The notes beneath the pieces were generated by a model. That model saw only the letters and a program-made list of their open reading frames with translations, did no database searches and was not told where the DNA came from. Both the position numbers and the translations under genes were made by a program. Shown piece after piece: positions 1 to 9,954 of a stretch of 64,000 nt of DNA (the first letter of the stretch is position 1; each line of letters opens with the position of its first letter). Source of the DNA: Candidatus Ichthyocystis hellenicum (GTDB lineage: Bacteria; Pseudomonadota; Gammaproteobacteria; Burkholderiales; 2013Ark19i); contig NZ_LN906597.1 in the NCBI RefSeq assembly GCF_001460935.1, positions 544,768 through 608,767 of the forward strand. The letters run 5' to 3'.

Positions 1-965
1 AAATTTACTAGAAATTGACCTTGGGATATGTATCCGCATAGGGTTAATCCTAGTCGGTGTGCTGTTTGTGCAAGTAAGGAAAAATTTACATGACAAGAGA
101 TGTCTTGTGATCCTACGTTGGCAAGCAAGTTGTCGTGTGCAAGATGTTGGTGATGGCACATTAAGGTTCCACGTGAACGTGAGGGCATGTAGTAAACAGA
201 TGCCTCAAAACCGTAATCTATCAACTGTAGTATGCCCTTATCTAGGTGTTCGGCGACTTTTTCAAAAAATAACTGTGCTTGAGGGTGGATTTCACTTTCG
301 TAAGGCAAGCTTTCCTGTTCTTTTAGGTAGGCGTGTATTTCATTTGCTTGTTGTTGCAGCAGTTTATCAGGACCTGAGTGATCTAGTAGACGCCATTTGA
401 ACACAAGTTGGTTGTTATGGTCGATTGTAATGCCGGAACGCCATATCTGATCATTTGTCCACCTAAGTAGTTCGCAGGGAATAGCATCAATGATTTCATT
501 GCCAAAAATTATGCCCTGCGAGCAAGATGGGGGGAGAGAGTCTATCCATTTTATTTGTGACGCCATATTATTACTCAGTCGGTTTTTTATGTTTTTTTCC
601 TGTATGTTTTTTAGATGAGGTGATATTTCATATATCTTGTAGTTTCTCAGAGGGATTCCTCTACGTTCTATTTCACTGCAAATTGTGCAGGCAAGTGATC
701 CATCTCCAGCACCTAGTTCTGTGATGTCGCAGGTTTCACTGCGAAGAAGGGGTTCCCATTGAGTTATTAGTGCTTGGCCTAGATGACAGGATAGAGTTGG
801 AGCAGTGAAAAAATCCCCTGTTTTTCCGAATGGTTGGATAGTTTGGGAGTTGTAGTACCCCAATCCATTCTCATAAAGTGCCATTTCCATGAAAGTGGAA
901 AAAGGTATCCAAATATCGGAATTGTTTTTGATGGTCGATATTATCTTTTTAACCAAAGGATTCAT
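1..965 (-). CDS. MidA/NDUFAF7-type SAM-dependent methyltransferase (3' end beyond window)
   Basis: Reverse-strand reading frame stays open from an ATG at 965 down to the window edge, so the C-terminus is missing. The translation shows the marks of the DUF185/MidA family: near residue 37 GLGYYNS, then FGKTGDFFTAP, the SAM-binding ELGAGDGSLA at about 83, GNEIIDAIP at about 155, LIDYGF and RGTLMC further on. The family methylates arginine in respiratory complex I assembly in mitochondria; bacterial members are usually annotated only as SAM-dependent methyltransferases. It is divergent from ttcA with 23 bp between start codons, so both promoters must overlap the coding sequences or sit in that gap. 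The family call is secure; the bacterial substrate is unknown. Confidence 0.85.
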   Translation of the reverse strand, partial: MNPLVKKIISTIKNNSDIWIPFSTFMEMALYENGLGYYNSQTIQPFGKTGDFFTAPTLSCHLGQALITQWEPLLRSETCDITELGAGDGSLACTICSEIERRGIPLRNYKIYEISPHLKNIQEKNIKNRLSNNMASQIKWIDSLPPSCSQGIIFGNEIIDAIPCELLRWTNDQIWRSGITIDHNNQLVFKWRLLDHSGPDKLLQQQANEIHAYLKEQESLPYESEIHPQAQLFFEKVAEHLDKGILQLIDYGFEASVYYMPSRSRGTLMCHHQHLAHDNLLANVGSQDISCHVNFSLLAQTAHRLGLTLCGYISQGQFLVN

Positions 966-988
966 GAGATTAAATTAGAAGAGGTGGT

Positions 989-1846
989 ATGAGTGAATTA
1001 TTATGTAAGCAAAAACGAGAGCATATTAAACTTGAAAAAAGAATTCGTCGCCAGATCGGACAGGCGATAAATGACTTTTCCATGATCGAAAACGGTGATC
1101 GTGTCATGGTATGTCTTTCAGGAGGAAAAGACAGCTACACTTTGCTCGATATTCTGTTGAAGCTTTCTCATATATCACCTATCAAATTCGATATTATAGC
1201 TGTAAATGTTGATCAAGGTCATCCAGGTTTTCCAAAAGATACTTTGCCTAACTATGTTGCTTCCCTGGGAGTGCCTTTTCACTGTGAGTACCAGAACACA
1301 CTTGATGTTGTTAATCGTGTCCTACGACCACAAGATACTAAATGCTCACTGTGTTCGCGATTGCGTAGAGGTATCTTGTACCGCTTAGCAGATGAGCTGG
1401 AAGTTAATAAAATCGCTCTCGGGCATCATCGGGATGACATTATAGAAACCTTTTTTCTGAATCTTTTTTTTGGAGGGGCATTGAAAGCTATGCCTCCAAG
1501 GTTAGTGTCTGATGATGGGTCACATGTTGTTATTCGACCGTTGGCTTACGTGGCAGAAGAGGATACTATCCGCTGGTCTGAGCACCGGAAATTTCCGATC
1601 ATTCCATGTAATTTGTGTGGTAGTCAGGAAAATATGCAGCGAGCACAAATTAAGTCTATGCTTTCTCTATGGAGGAGTAAGCATCCAGGACGGATACAGA
1701 CTATTTTTAGAAGCCTGTTCAAAATAGTGCCGTCACATTTGCTGGATCTAAGATTAGCTGAGTATGAAAATTTGCGATCGTCTGACCACGTTATCTGTAA
1801 TGATTCATCAGATGTGCCCGTAAGTCCTATACAATGGGTGCTGTGA
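989..1846 (+). CDS. ttcA: tRNA 2-thiocytidine(32) biosynthesis protein TtcA
   Basis: 285 residues. It is an ATP-dependent tRNA sulfurtransferase that thiolates cytidine 32 using an iron-sulfur cluster. The PP-loop SGGKDS lies at residues 44-49, the cluster-binding CSLC at 119-122, and the third cysteine region CNLCGS at 207-212. The GHHRDD segment near 146 is also typical of the family. Length is slightly short of the usual 290-310, with the loss at the C-terminus. A purine-rich GAGGTGG lies just before the ATG. It reads toward the efflux genes with only 25 bp in between, so read-through transcription is possible. Confidence 0.95.
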   Translation: MSELLCKQKREHIKLEKRIRRQIGQAINDFSMIENGDRVMVCLSGGKDSYTLLDILLKLSHISPIKFDIIAVNVDQGHPGFPKDTLPNYVASLGVPFHCEYQNTLDVVNRVLRPQDTKCSLCSRLRRGILYRLADELEVNKIALGHHRDDIIETFFLNLFFGGALKAMPPRLVSDDGSHVVIRPLAYVAEEDTIRWSEHRKFPIIPCNLCGSQENMQRAQIKSMLSLWRSKHPGRIQTIFRSLFKIVPSHLLDLRLAEYENLRSSDHVICNDSSDVPVSPIQWVL

Positions 1847-1871
1847 TAGCAAGCGTTGGCGAGCCGTTATT

Positions 1872-3047
1872 ATGCAACATGGGGTGATATATAGTCTGCT
1901 GTACGTAGTTCGACGACTTAGGGTTGTTCCTTTTGCGTTACCCCTTCTGTTTATGGCGTCCTGTGTTTCCGATGAGGCACATAAAGTTAATCATGAGCTC
2001 AGGCCAGGGTACAGTACGGAGTATCCAGTTGAATTCCTCAGGGATGATTTGGATTATGTCGATTATCGTGACGTAGGCGATTATATCCCAGTTATTGGTT
2101 CAATCATATCATCTAATAAAATAGATCTTTCTACTGAGCAACCAGGGACCCTGTTCAAAGTGGTTTTTAAAAAGGGAGATTTTGTACATAAGGGAAGTTT
2201 GCTAGCATCACTGGATAAGGGAGTGTTGCTTCATAAGCGAGATCAGGCGAGTAGTCAGTATGACGTTGGTGTTTCCATGCTTAGTCTTGCCCAAAAGGAC
2301 TTTTTCAACTCTCAACAATTGCATCAGAAGGGTTTTGTTTCTGATTTGGAATTTGAAACAGCTAAAGCTGGTTTGCAACAGAAAAAAGCACAATTAGCCC
2401 TCTATAAAGCCCAGTATGAGGAGATAATAGATCAATTGAAAGATGCGGATTTATACTCCCCTATTACTGGTTACGTATCAGAGGCGTACGTTAATACTGG
2501 TCAGAGCGTGGTAGCAGGTCAGAAACTGTGTTCTCTCTTGGATCTTAGTCATCTCGAAGCTAGTTTGATGATTCCTACCGAGAAAATTTTGCATGTTCAT
2601 GTCAAAACACCAGTGAAATTATTTGTGGGGGATCAGAAAGTTCCCATCAATTCATTCGTTTCTAGGATATCACCAGAATCTAGCGCTGATTCTCATACAT
2701 TTATAGTGTTTTCTCCTGTGCCGAACCAAAATGATGTATTTAAGGTTGGTATGTTTGTAAAGGGATTTTTGGTAACATCTGTTCACCGCAAAGTGATAGC
2801 TGTTCCTGAAGCCGCGATCCGTGAAGATTCAAACCGAAAATTTGTTTATTTGATTCGTGACAATAAGATAATTAAGCAATACGTTGATGTTGGGCTTATA
2901 GATAAAGTTTATGGATATTTTGAGGTTTTGTCTGGACTACGCAAAGGCGATACGATAGTTATGAAGAATTTCGGTTCTTTGGCCCAAGGAACTCACGTAA
3001 AAGTTGTGGACCTTATTAAAAATCAAACAGACCAAAGCGTGAGATAG
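1872..3047 (+). CDS. RND efflux periplasmic adaptor (membrane fusion protein), probable lipoprotein
   Basis: 391 residues, HlyD/AcrA-type adaptor linking an inner-membrane RND pump to an outer-membrane channel. A hydrophobic N-terminus ends in LLFMASC with Cys31 in a lipobox-like position, which suggests a lipid anchor. The barrel/lipoyl half-motif PGTLFKVVFKKGDFVHKG, a helical hairpin of about residues 120-190 and the second lipoyl half near YSPITGYVSEAYVNTGQ follow in the family order. The stop lies 2 bp before the GTG of the permease, so the two are surely cotranscribed. Substrate cannot be read from the sequence. Confidence 0.9.
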   Translation: MQHGVIYSLLYVVRRLRVVPFALPLLFMASCVSDEAHKVNHELRPGYSTEYPVEFLRDDLDYVDYRDVGDYIPVIGSIISSNKIDLSTEQPGTLFKVVFKKGDFVHKGSLLASLDKGVLLHKRDQASSQYDVGVSMLSLAQKDFFNSQQLHQKGFVSDLEFETAKAGLQQKKAQLALYKAQYEEIIDQLKDADLYSPITGYVSEAYVNTGQSVVAGQKLCSLLDLSHLEASLMIPTEKILHVHVKTPVKLFVGDQKVPINSFVSRISPESSADSHTFIVFSPVPNQNDVFKVGMFVKGFLVTSVHRKVIAVPEAAIREDSNRKFVYLIRDNKIIKQYVDVGLIDKVYGYFEVLSGLRKGDTIVMKNFGSLAQGTHVKVVDLIKNQTDQSVR

Positions 3048-3049
3048 CT

Positions 3050-6000
3050 GTGTTAATAACCAGAGTTAGTGTTAGCAATCACGTTTTTGCAACCATGATG
3101 ATGATTGCCCTGATGATTTTGGGTTTGTTCTCTCTTTCAAGATTGCCAGTGCAGCAGTACCCAAATATTAATTTTCCAGTTGTTTCCGTAAAAACACTGT
3201 TTCCTGGTGCTTCGCCTGAAGTTGTGGAATCAGAGGTTTCTGAGCGCATAGAAAAGGCGGTTAATACCGTCTCTGGATTAAAAGAGATTTTTTCTCATTC
3301 GTATCCCGGAGTATCAATTGTAACCGCAACTTTTTCTTTGGGGACGGATGTAAATTTGGCGGCTAACGATGTGCGTGAAAAGGTAGCTTCTGCTCGTACC
3401 TTTTTTTCTAGTGAAGTTAAAACACCTGAGGTTTCTAGGTTTAATCTAAACAGTACCCCAATTGCTACTATTGCTATTCGTTCTGATTCAAGATCTGTGG
3501 AGTACCTGACTGAGCTTGCAGATAAAGTCATTATTCCTCAATTGCAGACAATCAAGGGTGTCGGTATGGTTGAGCCCCTTGGAGAGCAGCAAAAACAAAT
3601 TGTAGTTTCAGTAAAGCCCGAGTTGTTGACGTCGTTTGGTGTTGGCGTGGAAAGTCTTTTGAGTGTAATAAGTTCAGATAATCGTGATCTACCAGTGGGA
3701 TCTTTTATAACTACCGGAGGTCGTGAGCCTAGTGTTGAGGTTAAGAATCACGCAGTAAACCCACTAGATTTTGAATCATTCTACATTACTAAGGGAGTTC
3801 AACTTCGTGATGTTGCAACTGTTTCTACTGGTCAGCAGGAGTTGCAAAGTTTGGCCTTGATGAATGCTAAACCAGTTATTGGTTTGGAGGTAGTAAAAAC
3901 AGATGATGCGAATCTTATTGCGACGGCTAATCGCATCCGTAAGACTGTCGATCAAATTAACAGAAAATTATCTGGTGATGTCAAACTGGAAGTAATACGT
4001 GATTCATCGAGAATTGTTAATGTTGCAGTGGATAATTTTGTTCGTACCATTCTTGAAGGTGTAGTTCTGACGATTTTGACGGTATTTTTATTTTTGGGGT
4101 CGTGGCGCTCCACTGTAATTACAGGGCTCACATTGCCTATAACCTTGCTTAGCTCTTTTACCATTATGTATATAATGGATTTCTCTATTAATTTTTTGAC
4201 TCTAATGGCACTATCTCTTAGCGTGGGTTTTTTAATAGACGATGCTATTGTAGTTCGCGAAAATATTGTTCGTCACCTTGAAATGGGTAAAAACCCAGTT
4301 AAGGCAGCTTTAGAGGGAACGGAAGAAATAGGATTGGCAGTGATTGCGACCACACTTACAGTTGTTGCCGTTTTCCTTCCGGTAGGGTTTATGGGTGGAA
4401 TAATCGGGCAGTTTTTCAAAGAGTTTGGTATAACGGTTGCATTTATTGTAATGGTTTCATTGTTCGTTAGTTTTACCTTGGATCCTATGATGTCATCTAT
4501 ATGGCATGATCCGGATGTAGGTAGTGGATCTTCTTCCAACGTTTTTCTTGCACCTATAGTTAGCACGATTAATGGCGTACAAAAAGCACTAAGTTTTCTA
4601 TATGTAGGCATAGTTAGGTGGTGTCTTAATCATCGTCTTATAGTAGTGGCTTTTTCTGTTCTTGTTCTAATTTTTAGCGTTTACACGGTTCGATTTTTAG
4701 GTGTTGATTTTATTCCCGACGGAGATTACAGCGAAATAGTGATAGATTTTCAAGTGACGCCTGGATCGTCTATAGATGTTACCGCTGAAAAATCTAAACA
4801 GATAAACGGTATTTTGTATTCTTTTTCGGAAGTTAATCAAATTCTTACTACTATTAATTCTCAGTCATCTAGTAGGCGAGGTAAAACAATAGGACGGGTT
4901 TATGTTCAATTGATTCCTGATAATCAGAGACTACGGTCCGTATCCGACCTAGTCCCTGTAATCCGTGATAAATTGTCACGAATAGGGGGAATTAAAATAA
5001 ACTCCGTGGGAGTTCAGGGTGCTACAGGCGAGAGAAAACCGATAGAAATTAGCATATTGGGGGACAACTATGATGAGCTTAATCGATTGGCGAGTATCTT
5101 GCTAGAAAAAATGCATGTGTCAAACTTCTTTACCGATCCTAATATTAGTTCAGCCTCTGTTCAACCAACTATTGAGTTGCAGGTTGATACCGATAAAGCT
5201 AGGAGTATGGGTTTGAGCGTATCCTATTTGGCAAATGTGCTGAGGATTCTAGTCGGCGGAGATACATCCGAGTCCTGGCAATCACCGGATGGTACCAGAT
5301 ATACCGTGTTGTTGCGTATTGCGTCTGGTGATTTGAGGTCAGTTCATGATATGTCACATCTTTATATTGCTGTGCCTAACAATGATCCTACAATTAAGAG
5401 CAGGAAAAGTTTGGTTCCCATATCAGAGTTAGTGTCCATAAAGGAAACCTTGACCAGTAATGTGCGCGAACATATCAATTTGATGAAGGCAGTTAAAATT
5501 ACTACCGGTGTTAAGCTTGGTCAAAGTTTGAGTGAAGCAACAAAATTTGTTGACTCCCTAATAAAGAAACTGCCAATACCAAATAGCTATCAAGTAGTAA
5601 TTACTGGTAATAGTGAAGATATGCAAGAGTCTTTCCATTATGCCAAGGAAGCTTTGTTACTTGCTGTGGCTTTTATTTATATGATCCTTGCTTCCCAGTT
5701 TCGCAGTTTTTTGGATCCGGTTATCATTATGACGGCATTGCCATTTTCAATTATCGGTGTAGTGGGAGCATTAATCCTTTTTAGATCTTCGTTTAATTTA
5801 TTTTCTATGATAGGAACCATCATGTTGATGGGATTGGTTACAAAGAATGGAATCTTGTTAGTAGATTTCGCAAACCAGTCTACTCGCAAGGGGACCTCTG
5901 CCTATGATGCTGTATTATCCGCAGCCTTTGTTCGTCTTCGTCCTATTCTTATGACTACAGTTTCTATTGTTGCTGGTATGATACCCGCTGCATTTAGTGT

Positions 6001-6163
6001 AGGGGAGGGATCGGAATCCAGCGCTCCTATGGCTCAGGCGGTTGCCGGTGGTGTTGTGACTTCCTCAATACTAACTCTTATTGTTGTGCCAGTTGTATAT
6101 ACACTGTTAGATGATTTAAAGCGGTATTTTGGTTTTTACCCACGAGATAAAGTGGATGTGTGA
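3050..6163 (+). CDS. RND family efflux permease (HAE-1/multidrug type)
   Basis: 1037 residues, full length for an AcrB-like proton-driven pump. N-terminal TM1 leads into the QYPNINFP motif (residues 36-43), followed by GASPEVVE. TM2-6 include FLGSWRSTVI, the intramembrane acidic pair in GFLIDDAIVV (proton relay) and the conserved GGIIGQFFKEFG. The second half repeats the topology with VDFIPDGD and a lysine-bearing TM10 segment, LMGLVTKNGILLVDFA. Start is GTG at 3050; no internal ATG fits TM1 better. It sits between adaptor and TolC genes, so a complete tripartite pump is encoded. Drug, bile or lipid export are all possible. Confidence 0.93.
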   Translation: MLITRVSVSNHVFATMMMIALMILGLFSLSRLPVQQYPNINFPVVSVKTLFPGASPEVVESEVSERIEKAVNTVSGLKEIFSHSYPGVSIVTATFSLGTDVNLAANDVREKVASARTFFSSEVKTPEVSRFNLNSTPIATIAIRSDSRSVEYLTELADKVIIPQLQTIKGVGMVEPLGEQQKQIVVSVKPELLTSFGVGVESLLSVISSDNRDLPVGSFITTGGREPSVEVKNHAVNPLDFESFYITKGVQLRDVATVSTGQQELQSLALMNAKPVIGLEVVKTDDANLIATANRIRKTVDQINRKLSGDVKLEVIRDSSRIVNVAVDNFVRTILEGVVLTILTVFLFLGSWRSTVITGLTLPITLLSSFTIMYIMDFSINFLTLMALSLSVGFLIDDAIVVRENIVRHLEMGKNPVKAALEGTEEIGLAVIATTLTVVAVFLPVGFMGGIIGQFFKEFGITVAFIVMVSLFVSFTLDPMMSSIWHDPDVGSGSSSNVFLAPIVSTINGVQKALSFLYVGIVRWCLNHRLIVVAFSVLVLIFSVYTVRFLGVDFIPDGDYSEIVIDFQVTPGSSIDVTAEKSKQINGILYSFSEVNQILTTINSQSSSRRGKTIGRVYVQLIPDNQRLRSVSDLVPVIRDKLSRIGGIKINSVGVQGATGERKPIEISILGDNYDELNRLASILLEKMHVSNFFTDPNISSASVQPTIELQVDTDKARSMGLSVSYLANVLRILVGGDTSESWQSPDGTRYTVLLRIASGDLRSVHDMSHLYIAVPNNDPTIKSRKSLVPISELVSIKETLTSNVREHINLMKAVKITTGVKLGQSLSEATKFVDSLIKKLPIPNSYQVVITGNSEDMQESFHYAKEALLLAVAFIYMILASQFRSFLDPVIIMTALPFSIIGVVGALILFRSSFNLFSMIGTIMLMGLVTKNGILLVDFANQSTRKGTSAYDAVLSAAFVRLRPILMTTVSIVAGMIPAAFSVGEGSESSAPMAQAVAGGVVTSSILTLIVVPVVYTLLDDLKRYFGFYPRDKVDV

Positions 6164-6181
6164 TGATCTTAAGGGATAGGT

Positions 6182-6841
6182 ATGGATTTTGATGTTCTTC
6201 GAGAGACTATGTTTGATACACAGTTGCGAACCTGGTCTGTTTCCAATGAAAAAGTTTTTGATATTTTGCGGGAAGTTAAGCGGGAGAATTTTGTTTCCAC
6301 GGAATGTAAGAATCAGGCTTTGTTTGATGTTGAGTTACCTTTGCTAGACACGGGGGAAATAATGTTTTCTCCTAAAGTAGAGGCCAGATTGTTGAGCGTC
6401 CTATGTGATAGGGCGGCCAGTTCGTCGTCCGTTGTCATAGGTTCTGGTAGTGGTTATTTCGCTGCTTTGTTGTCCCGTATTTCAACTAGTGTATATTGTT
6501 TGGAGATTCATGGTAGATTAGCATCTTTCTCCAGGAGTAATTTTGCTAACTCAGGTATAGATAATGTTGATGTCATGACTGGTGATGCTTTTTTGCACGA
6601 TTTTTCATCAAGAAAATTTGATACGATTGTTATTTGTGGTTCTGTTCCTAAAGTTTCCGATAAATTTTTTTCCATTGCAGCTTCGTGTACTTATATTGTT
6701 GGATTTGAAGGTGTATTTCCTGCTGTAACTGCCGTTTGCTATAGTCGTGATGGAGTTGATAACCGCTGGGATAAGTCTGCGCTTTTTGATTACTACGTAC
6801 CGCCACTTATTGATCCCGACCGGGACTTATTCGAGTTCTAG
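6182..6841 (+). CDS. Protein-L-isoaspartate O-methyltransferase-family protein (non-canonical)
   Basis: 219 residues with the PCMT fold. QLRTWSVSNEKV near the N-terminus, MFSPKVEARLL at about 61-71 and the SAM-binding glycine-rich VVIGSGSGYFAALL near 82. In canonical Pcm the SAM motif has an acidic residue (LEIGTGSGY); here VVIG replaces it, and the TIS-P active-site signature is not recognisable. A PCMT-rhodanese-TolC trio is, from memory, a recurring neighbourhood in Betaproteobacteria, so the gene probably has an export-linked or unknown role rather than general protein repair. A strong AAGGGATAGGT precedes the ATG. Confidence 0.8.
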   Translation: MDFDVLRETMFDTQLRTWSVSNEKVFDILREVKRENFVSTECKNQALFDVELPLLDTGEIMFSPKVEARLLSVLCDRAASSSSVVIGSGSGYFAALLSRISTSVYCLEIHGRLASFSRSNFANSGIDNVDVMTGDAFLHDFSSRKFDTIVICGSVPKVSDKFFSIAASCTYIVGFEGVFPAVTAVCYSRDGVDNRWDKSALFDYYVPPLIDPDRDLFEF

Positions 6842-6856
6842 CTTATTTTGGTGTAT

Positions 6857-7183
6857 ATGAAGCAATTATTACCTAGGCAGCTCAAAAATTGGTTGGATGA
6901 TCCCAATGTTGAGAAGCCGATTTTGATCGATATCCGTTCCGCAGAGGAGTTTGAGCTGTGCTCGATTCCAAATTCTATCTCTGTTCCTGATGACAGTATT
7001 TATGATTTCTACCACTCTCTAGATCCCTATTTGCCAATGGTGGTTGTTTGTCACGGGTTTGACCGTAGCGTGTCAGTGGCGCTCTTTTTGGAAAGGAAAG
7101 GGTTTTTAAACGTTTCCGTTCTAATTGGTGGAATTGATGCCTGGGCTATGAGAGTTGATCAAACTATGCCACGATACAAATGA
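6857..7183 (+). CDS. Rhodanese-like domain protein (single domain)
   Basis: 108 residues from ATG 6857; an upstream TTG at 6848 would add three. The single rhodanese domain has LIDIRSAEEFELCSIPNS and the active-site loop beginning with Cys in VVCHGFDRS, so the catalytic cysteine is present. Such proteins carry persulfide sulfur or act as sulfurtransferases in the cytoplasm. It lies between the PCMT-like gene and TolC and overlaps the TolC start by 4 bp (ATGA), implying translational coupling. Confidence 0.85.
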   Translation: MKQLLPRQLKNWLDDPNVEKPILIDIRSAEEFELCSIPNSISVPDDSIYDFYHSLDPYLPMVVVCHGFDRSVSVALFLERKGFLNVSVLIGGIDAWAMRVDQTMPRYK

Positions 7184-8577
7184 GTAATAAGAGGATATCT
7201 TTAGGCGAGTTAGCGAGGAAAAATATGCTTCTGGGATGCCGGTTTGGTGTTTGGTGTTTTTTGGGTTTGTGTTATTTGGCACCTCAGTCTCTTATGGCTA
7301 TGACACTTTATGAGGCTTATCATTTGTCTAGGAGTAGGGATCCTTCGTACCTTTCTGCTCAGGCAAATCGAAAGGTGGCTGATGCTTTGGTTAGACAGTC
7401 TTTGTCTGGGTATATGCCATCAGTTGTTGCAGTTGCAGAGGTGAATAGTAGTTACCCCTCTCCTCCTGTTGCGCCAGTTTCAGCTCAGGAGCCTTTGCCT
7501 AAAAAATGGTACACCGATGACGCATTTTCTATTTCTGCTAAAGAATCCTTGTTCGACGCAAAGGTGTCGAAAGCTGTAAGTTCAGCTCGTCTGCGTGCTC
7601 AGGCGTATGCCTATAAGGTACAAGGATCAGAATATGATTTGGTTACGCGTCTCGTAGATGCATATTTTTCTGTACTTGGTGCACATGAGAAATTGGAAAG
7701 TCTTTCCGCTCGTCGTAGAGTTATTCTTGAGCAAATGCGTCAAGCTCAAAAGCGATTTGAGGCAGGGTCAGCTACTATTGCAGATGTGCAGTATAGTCAG
7801 GCCCAATATTCTTTATCCACCGCTGATATAGTGTCTGCTCAGGCAGTTGAGAGATCGTCTCAGGCTGCTTTGCGCATTTTTGTGGGACAAGAATTTGATA
7901 AAATTGATTCTCTATCACTTGATGATTTGGGGCCTTTGAGTATAAAGGCTATCAATTATCCCTTGGCTTACTGGACTTCTACCGCTCGTTTGAAGTCCCC
8001 ATTAATACGCTCTCAAGAATTGCTCTTGATGGCGGCAAAGAATGATATAAGTCTACAAAAGGCCGGTCATTTTCCTACATTGGAAGTAACAGTATCCTCC
8101 AGATATGATAGTGTTGGCCTAACTTCTGCCGGAGTTGGTGAGTCACAACCTGATATGTTTGTTGGTGTAAAGGTTACCCTTCCCTTGTTTTTAGGGGGAT
8201 CTATAGCAGCAAAAGTTGATGAGTATATCCATAAGTCAGTTGCTGTGTATGAGGATTATAGAAAAACGTATAATCAGGTTAGCTTGATGACAGAGCAGAG
8301 CTATCTAAATTTCAGAAATGGTCTAAACCATATTAACGCATTGAAAACAGCCATGGCGTCAGCAAGGACTTCACTGTCTGCTAACCAACTTGGGTATCGC
8401 ACTGGAACAAGAATCTTACTAGATGTTCTGACAGCTGAGAACCAAGTTTATAACCTAAGTTCTCAATTGGTAGATGAAATTATTTCTACTCTCAAGGCGT
8501 ACATAAACCTGAAAATTTACGCTGGTGTATTCTCAGATGAAGATCTGAAATTTGTTGATTCTTGCTTAGTTGACTAG
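7180..8577 (+). CDS. TolC family outer membrane efflux channel
   Basis: 465 residues. Signal segment CFLGLCYLAPQSLMA is followed by MTLYEAYHLSRSRDPSYLSA, the typical start of mature TolC. Two structural repeats of long helices and beta hairpins are visible; the first has RFEAGSATIADVQYSQAQY and the second GYRTGTRILLDVLTAENQVY, the duplicated helix motif of the family. It trimerises in the outer membrane and docks onto the adaptor encoded upstream. Overlaps the rhodanese stop by ATGA. The next gene is convergent, so this ends the efflux operon. Confidence 0.92.
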   Translation: MSNKRISLGELARKNMLLGCRFGVWCFLGLCYLAPQSLMAMTLYEAYHLSRSRDPSYLSAQANRKVADALVRQSLSGYMPSVVAVAEVNSSYPSPPVAPVSAQEPLPKKWYTDDAFSISAKESLFDAKVSKAVSSARLRAQAYAYKVQGSEYDLVTRLVDAYFSVLGAHEKLESLSARRRVILEQMRQAQKRFEAGSATIADVQYSQAQYSLSTADIVSAQAVERSSQAALRIFVGQEFDKIDSLSLDDLGPLSIKAINYPLAYWTSTARLKSPLIRSQELLLMAAKNDISLQKAGHFPTLEVTVSSRYDSVGLTSAGVGESQPDMFVGVKVTLPLFLGGSIAAKVDEYIHKSVAVYEDYRKTYNQVSLMTEQSYLNFRNGLNHINALKTAMASARTSLSANQLGYRTGTRILLDVLTAENQVYNLSSQLVDEIISTLKAYINLKIYAGVFSDEDLKFVDSCLVD

Positions 8578-8603
8578 ACACTAAGATTTGTGGTGCATCC
8601 GAC

Positions 8604-9377
8604 TCATTTTCTACCTCTAGAGCTATGCTGTGGGGTTGTGCAGTAAATGGTTGTATGAAATATAAGTGCCATTACTCCTACGGATATATTTAAAGCTAGT
8701 AAAACGTAACTGACATATTTTTGATCCTGGCTAGGATAACATAATAAGGGATATCCTAAGAATGTAATTACAGAGATAATAGATATTACCCACATGTTGA
8801 CTTTAGCATGACAAAGATTGGCCTCACGTATCTTGTTGTAATATCTAGGTTCTCGGATTATATCATATTCTTCAGCAATAATAGTTTCTTTTTCTGCAAG
8901 TTCTTCTGTAACTCTTTCTTCGTCAGATGTGCGTTTTGATCTTGATGCGTTTAGAACATATTTTGTTCCAGTAGCAGCCAGTGCACATTTTGCTCTAGTG
9001 GTGGCAAGCATGTATCTTGCTTCGGTGGCGGTTAACTCGTATCTTTCTTTGACCATATTTAGCACATTTTTCGTTTTAGTGGATGCTATAGCAACTTTTT
9101 CTTTAGCAGATTGAAGCATACATTCTGATTTAGTGGGTACCACGGTAGGAGATTCCTCTAGTAATGAATCTGGCACTTCGACCAATGTTTCTTGCGCGCA
9201 TACAGTAATTTTTCCTAATCTTTCGTAGCAAACGGCACTGCATACTTTTCTCAAAGGAGGAGTGGTATTTTTTTCAACTGTGCTGGATGACACCAAAGAC
9301 AGCACAGTATCTTCCGTTGTTTCGTTATATGCACAAACTTCTGTTGATTCTATGCATTTGGAACTTTTTGCTACCAT
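8604..9377 (-). CDS. Hairpin membrane protein family, member 1 (three 18-residue repeats)
   Basis: 257 residues, no recognised homologue. It starts MVAKSSKCIES, related to the N-terminal motif of the paralogues that follow. Residues 91-144 are three consecutive degenerate 18-residue units, aligned on K-x-x-L endings (TKNVLNM, ARYMLAT, TKYVLNA), predicted helical. An acidic stretch precedes two hydrophobic segments at about 194-212 and 221-243 with a short loop, then a basic tail. Charge bias predicts both ends in the cytoplasm. RBS GAGGAG lies 9 nt before the ATG. Convergent with tolC. Role unknown; a host-directed membrane protein is only a guess. Confidence 0.75.
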   Translation of the reverse strand: MVAKSSKCIESTEVCAYNETTEDTVLSLVSSSTVEKNTTPPLRKVCSAVCYERLGKITVCAQETLVEVPDSLLEESPTVVPTKSECMLQSAKEKVAIASTKTKNVLNMVKERYELTATEARYMLATTRAKCALAATGTKYVLNASRSKRTSDEERVTEELAEKETIIAEEYDIIREPRYYNKIREANLCHAKVNMWVISIISVITFLGYPLLCYPSQDQKYVSYVLLALNISVGVMALIFHTTIYCTTPQHSSRGRK

Positions 9378-9954
9378 GGAGGTACTCCTCTAATTTTGTA
9401 AAGCTATGCTCTTAACGCCGTAACATAGAGTAATTCGCAGCGATAATTGTAGCATCTGATAACAGTTTAATATAAGCAGATGTACACGTGCAGTACGTTA
9501 TTGTTTTTAATATTTGGTACACAATATATTATTAACATATATTTTATTGTGATCTCAATAGTTAATTCCTGTGTTGTTAAACATGCATTTCACATAACCG
9601 TATTTTCTAGCAAGTACCTTTATGGTCTTGATTATACTAAATTGTATGAATTTTGGCAGCTGTTAGGAAGCTGTTAGTATATGACTTAATATGATTTAAA
9701 AGTGCAATTTTATTTGAAAGGTAGGAATTATTGATTTCATATCAATGGTTAAAAGAGTAATGGTATGCGTGACTCAGAGTATCTTAATTTTCATAACTAA
9801 CATCGATCCATATATAGTATGTTAATAATGTAAGTGTACGATAATTGATGTTTTAGTCATGTTTGATCTCAGCAGGATTAAGATTTATTTTATATAGCTA
9901 GAGCTCGCAAGATTCAGATTTTGGCTGATCTTAGGTTATTCAGTAACAAGATTT
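9378..9954. other. Intergenic, AT-rich, no intact gene
   Basis: 577 bp upstream of member 1. It presumably carries that gene's promoter on the minus strand. A 65-codon plus-strand frame at 9480 has no RBS, and its hydrophobic composition is what AT-rich noise gives. No convincing hairpin or RNA was seen. Confidence 0.5.

Noticed and set aside
9480-9677. Plus-strand 65-codon hydrophobic ORF
   Set aside because: No RBS, AT-driven composition, in a decayed spacer; no support beyond an open frame.
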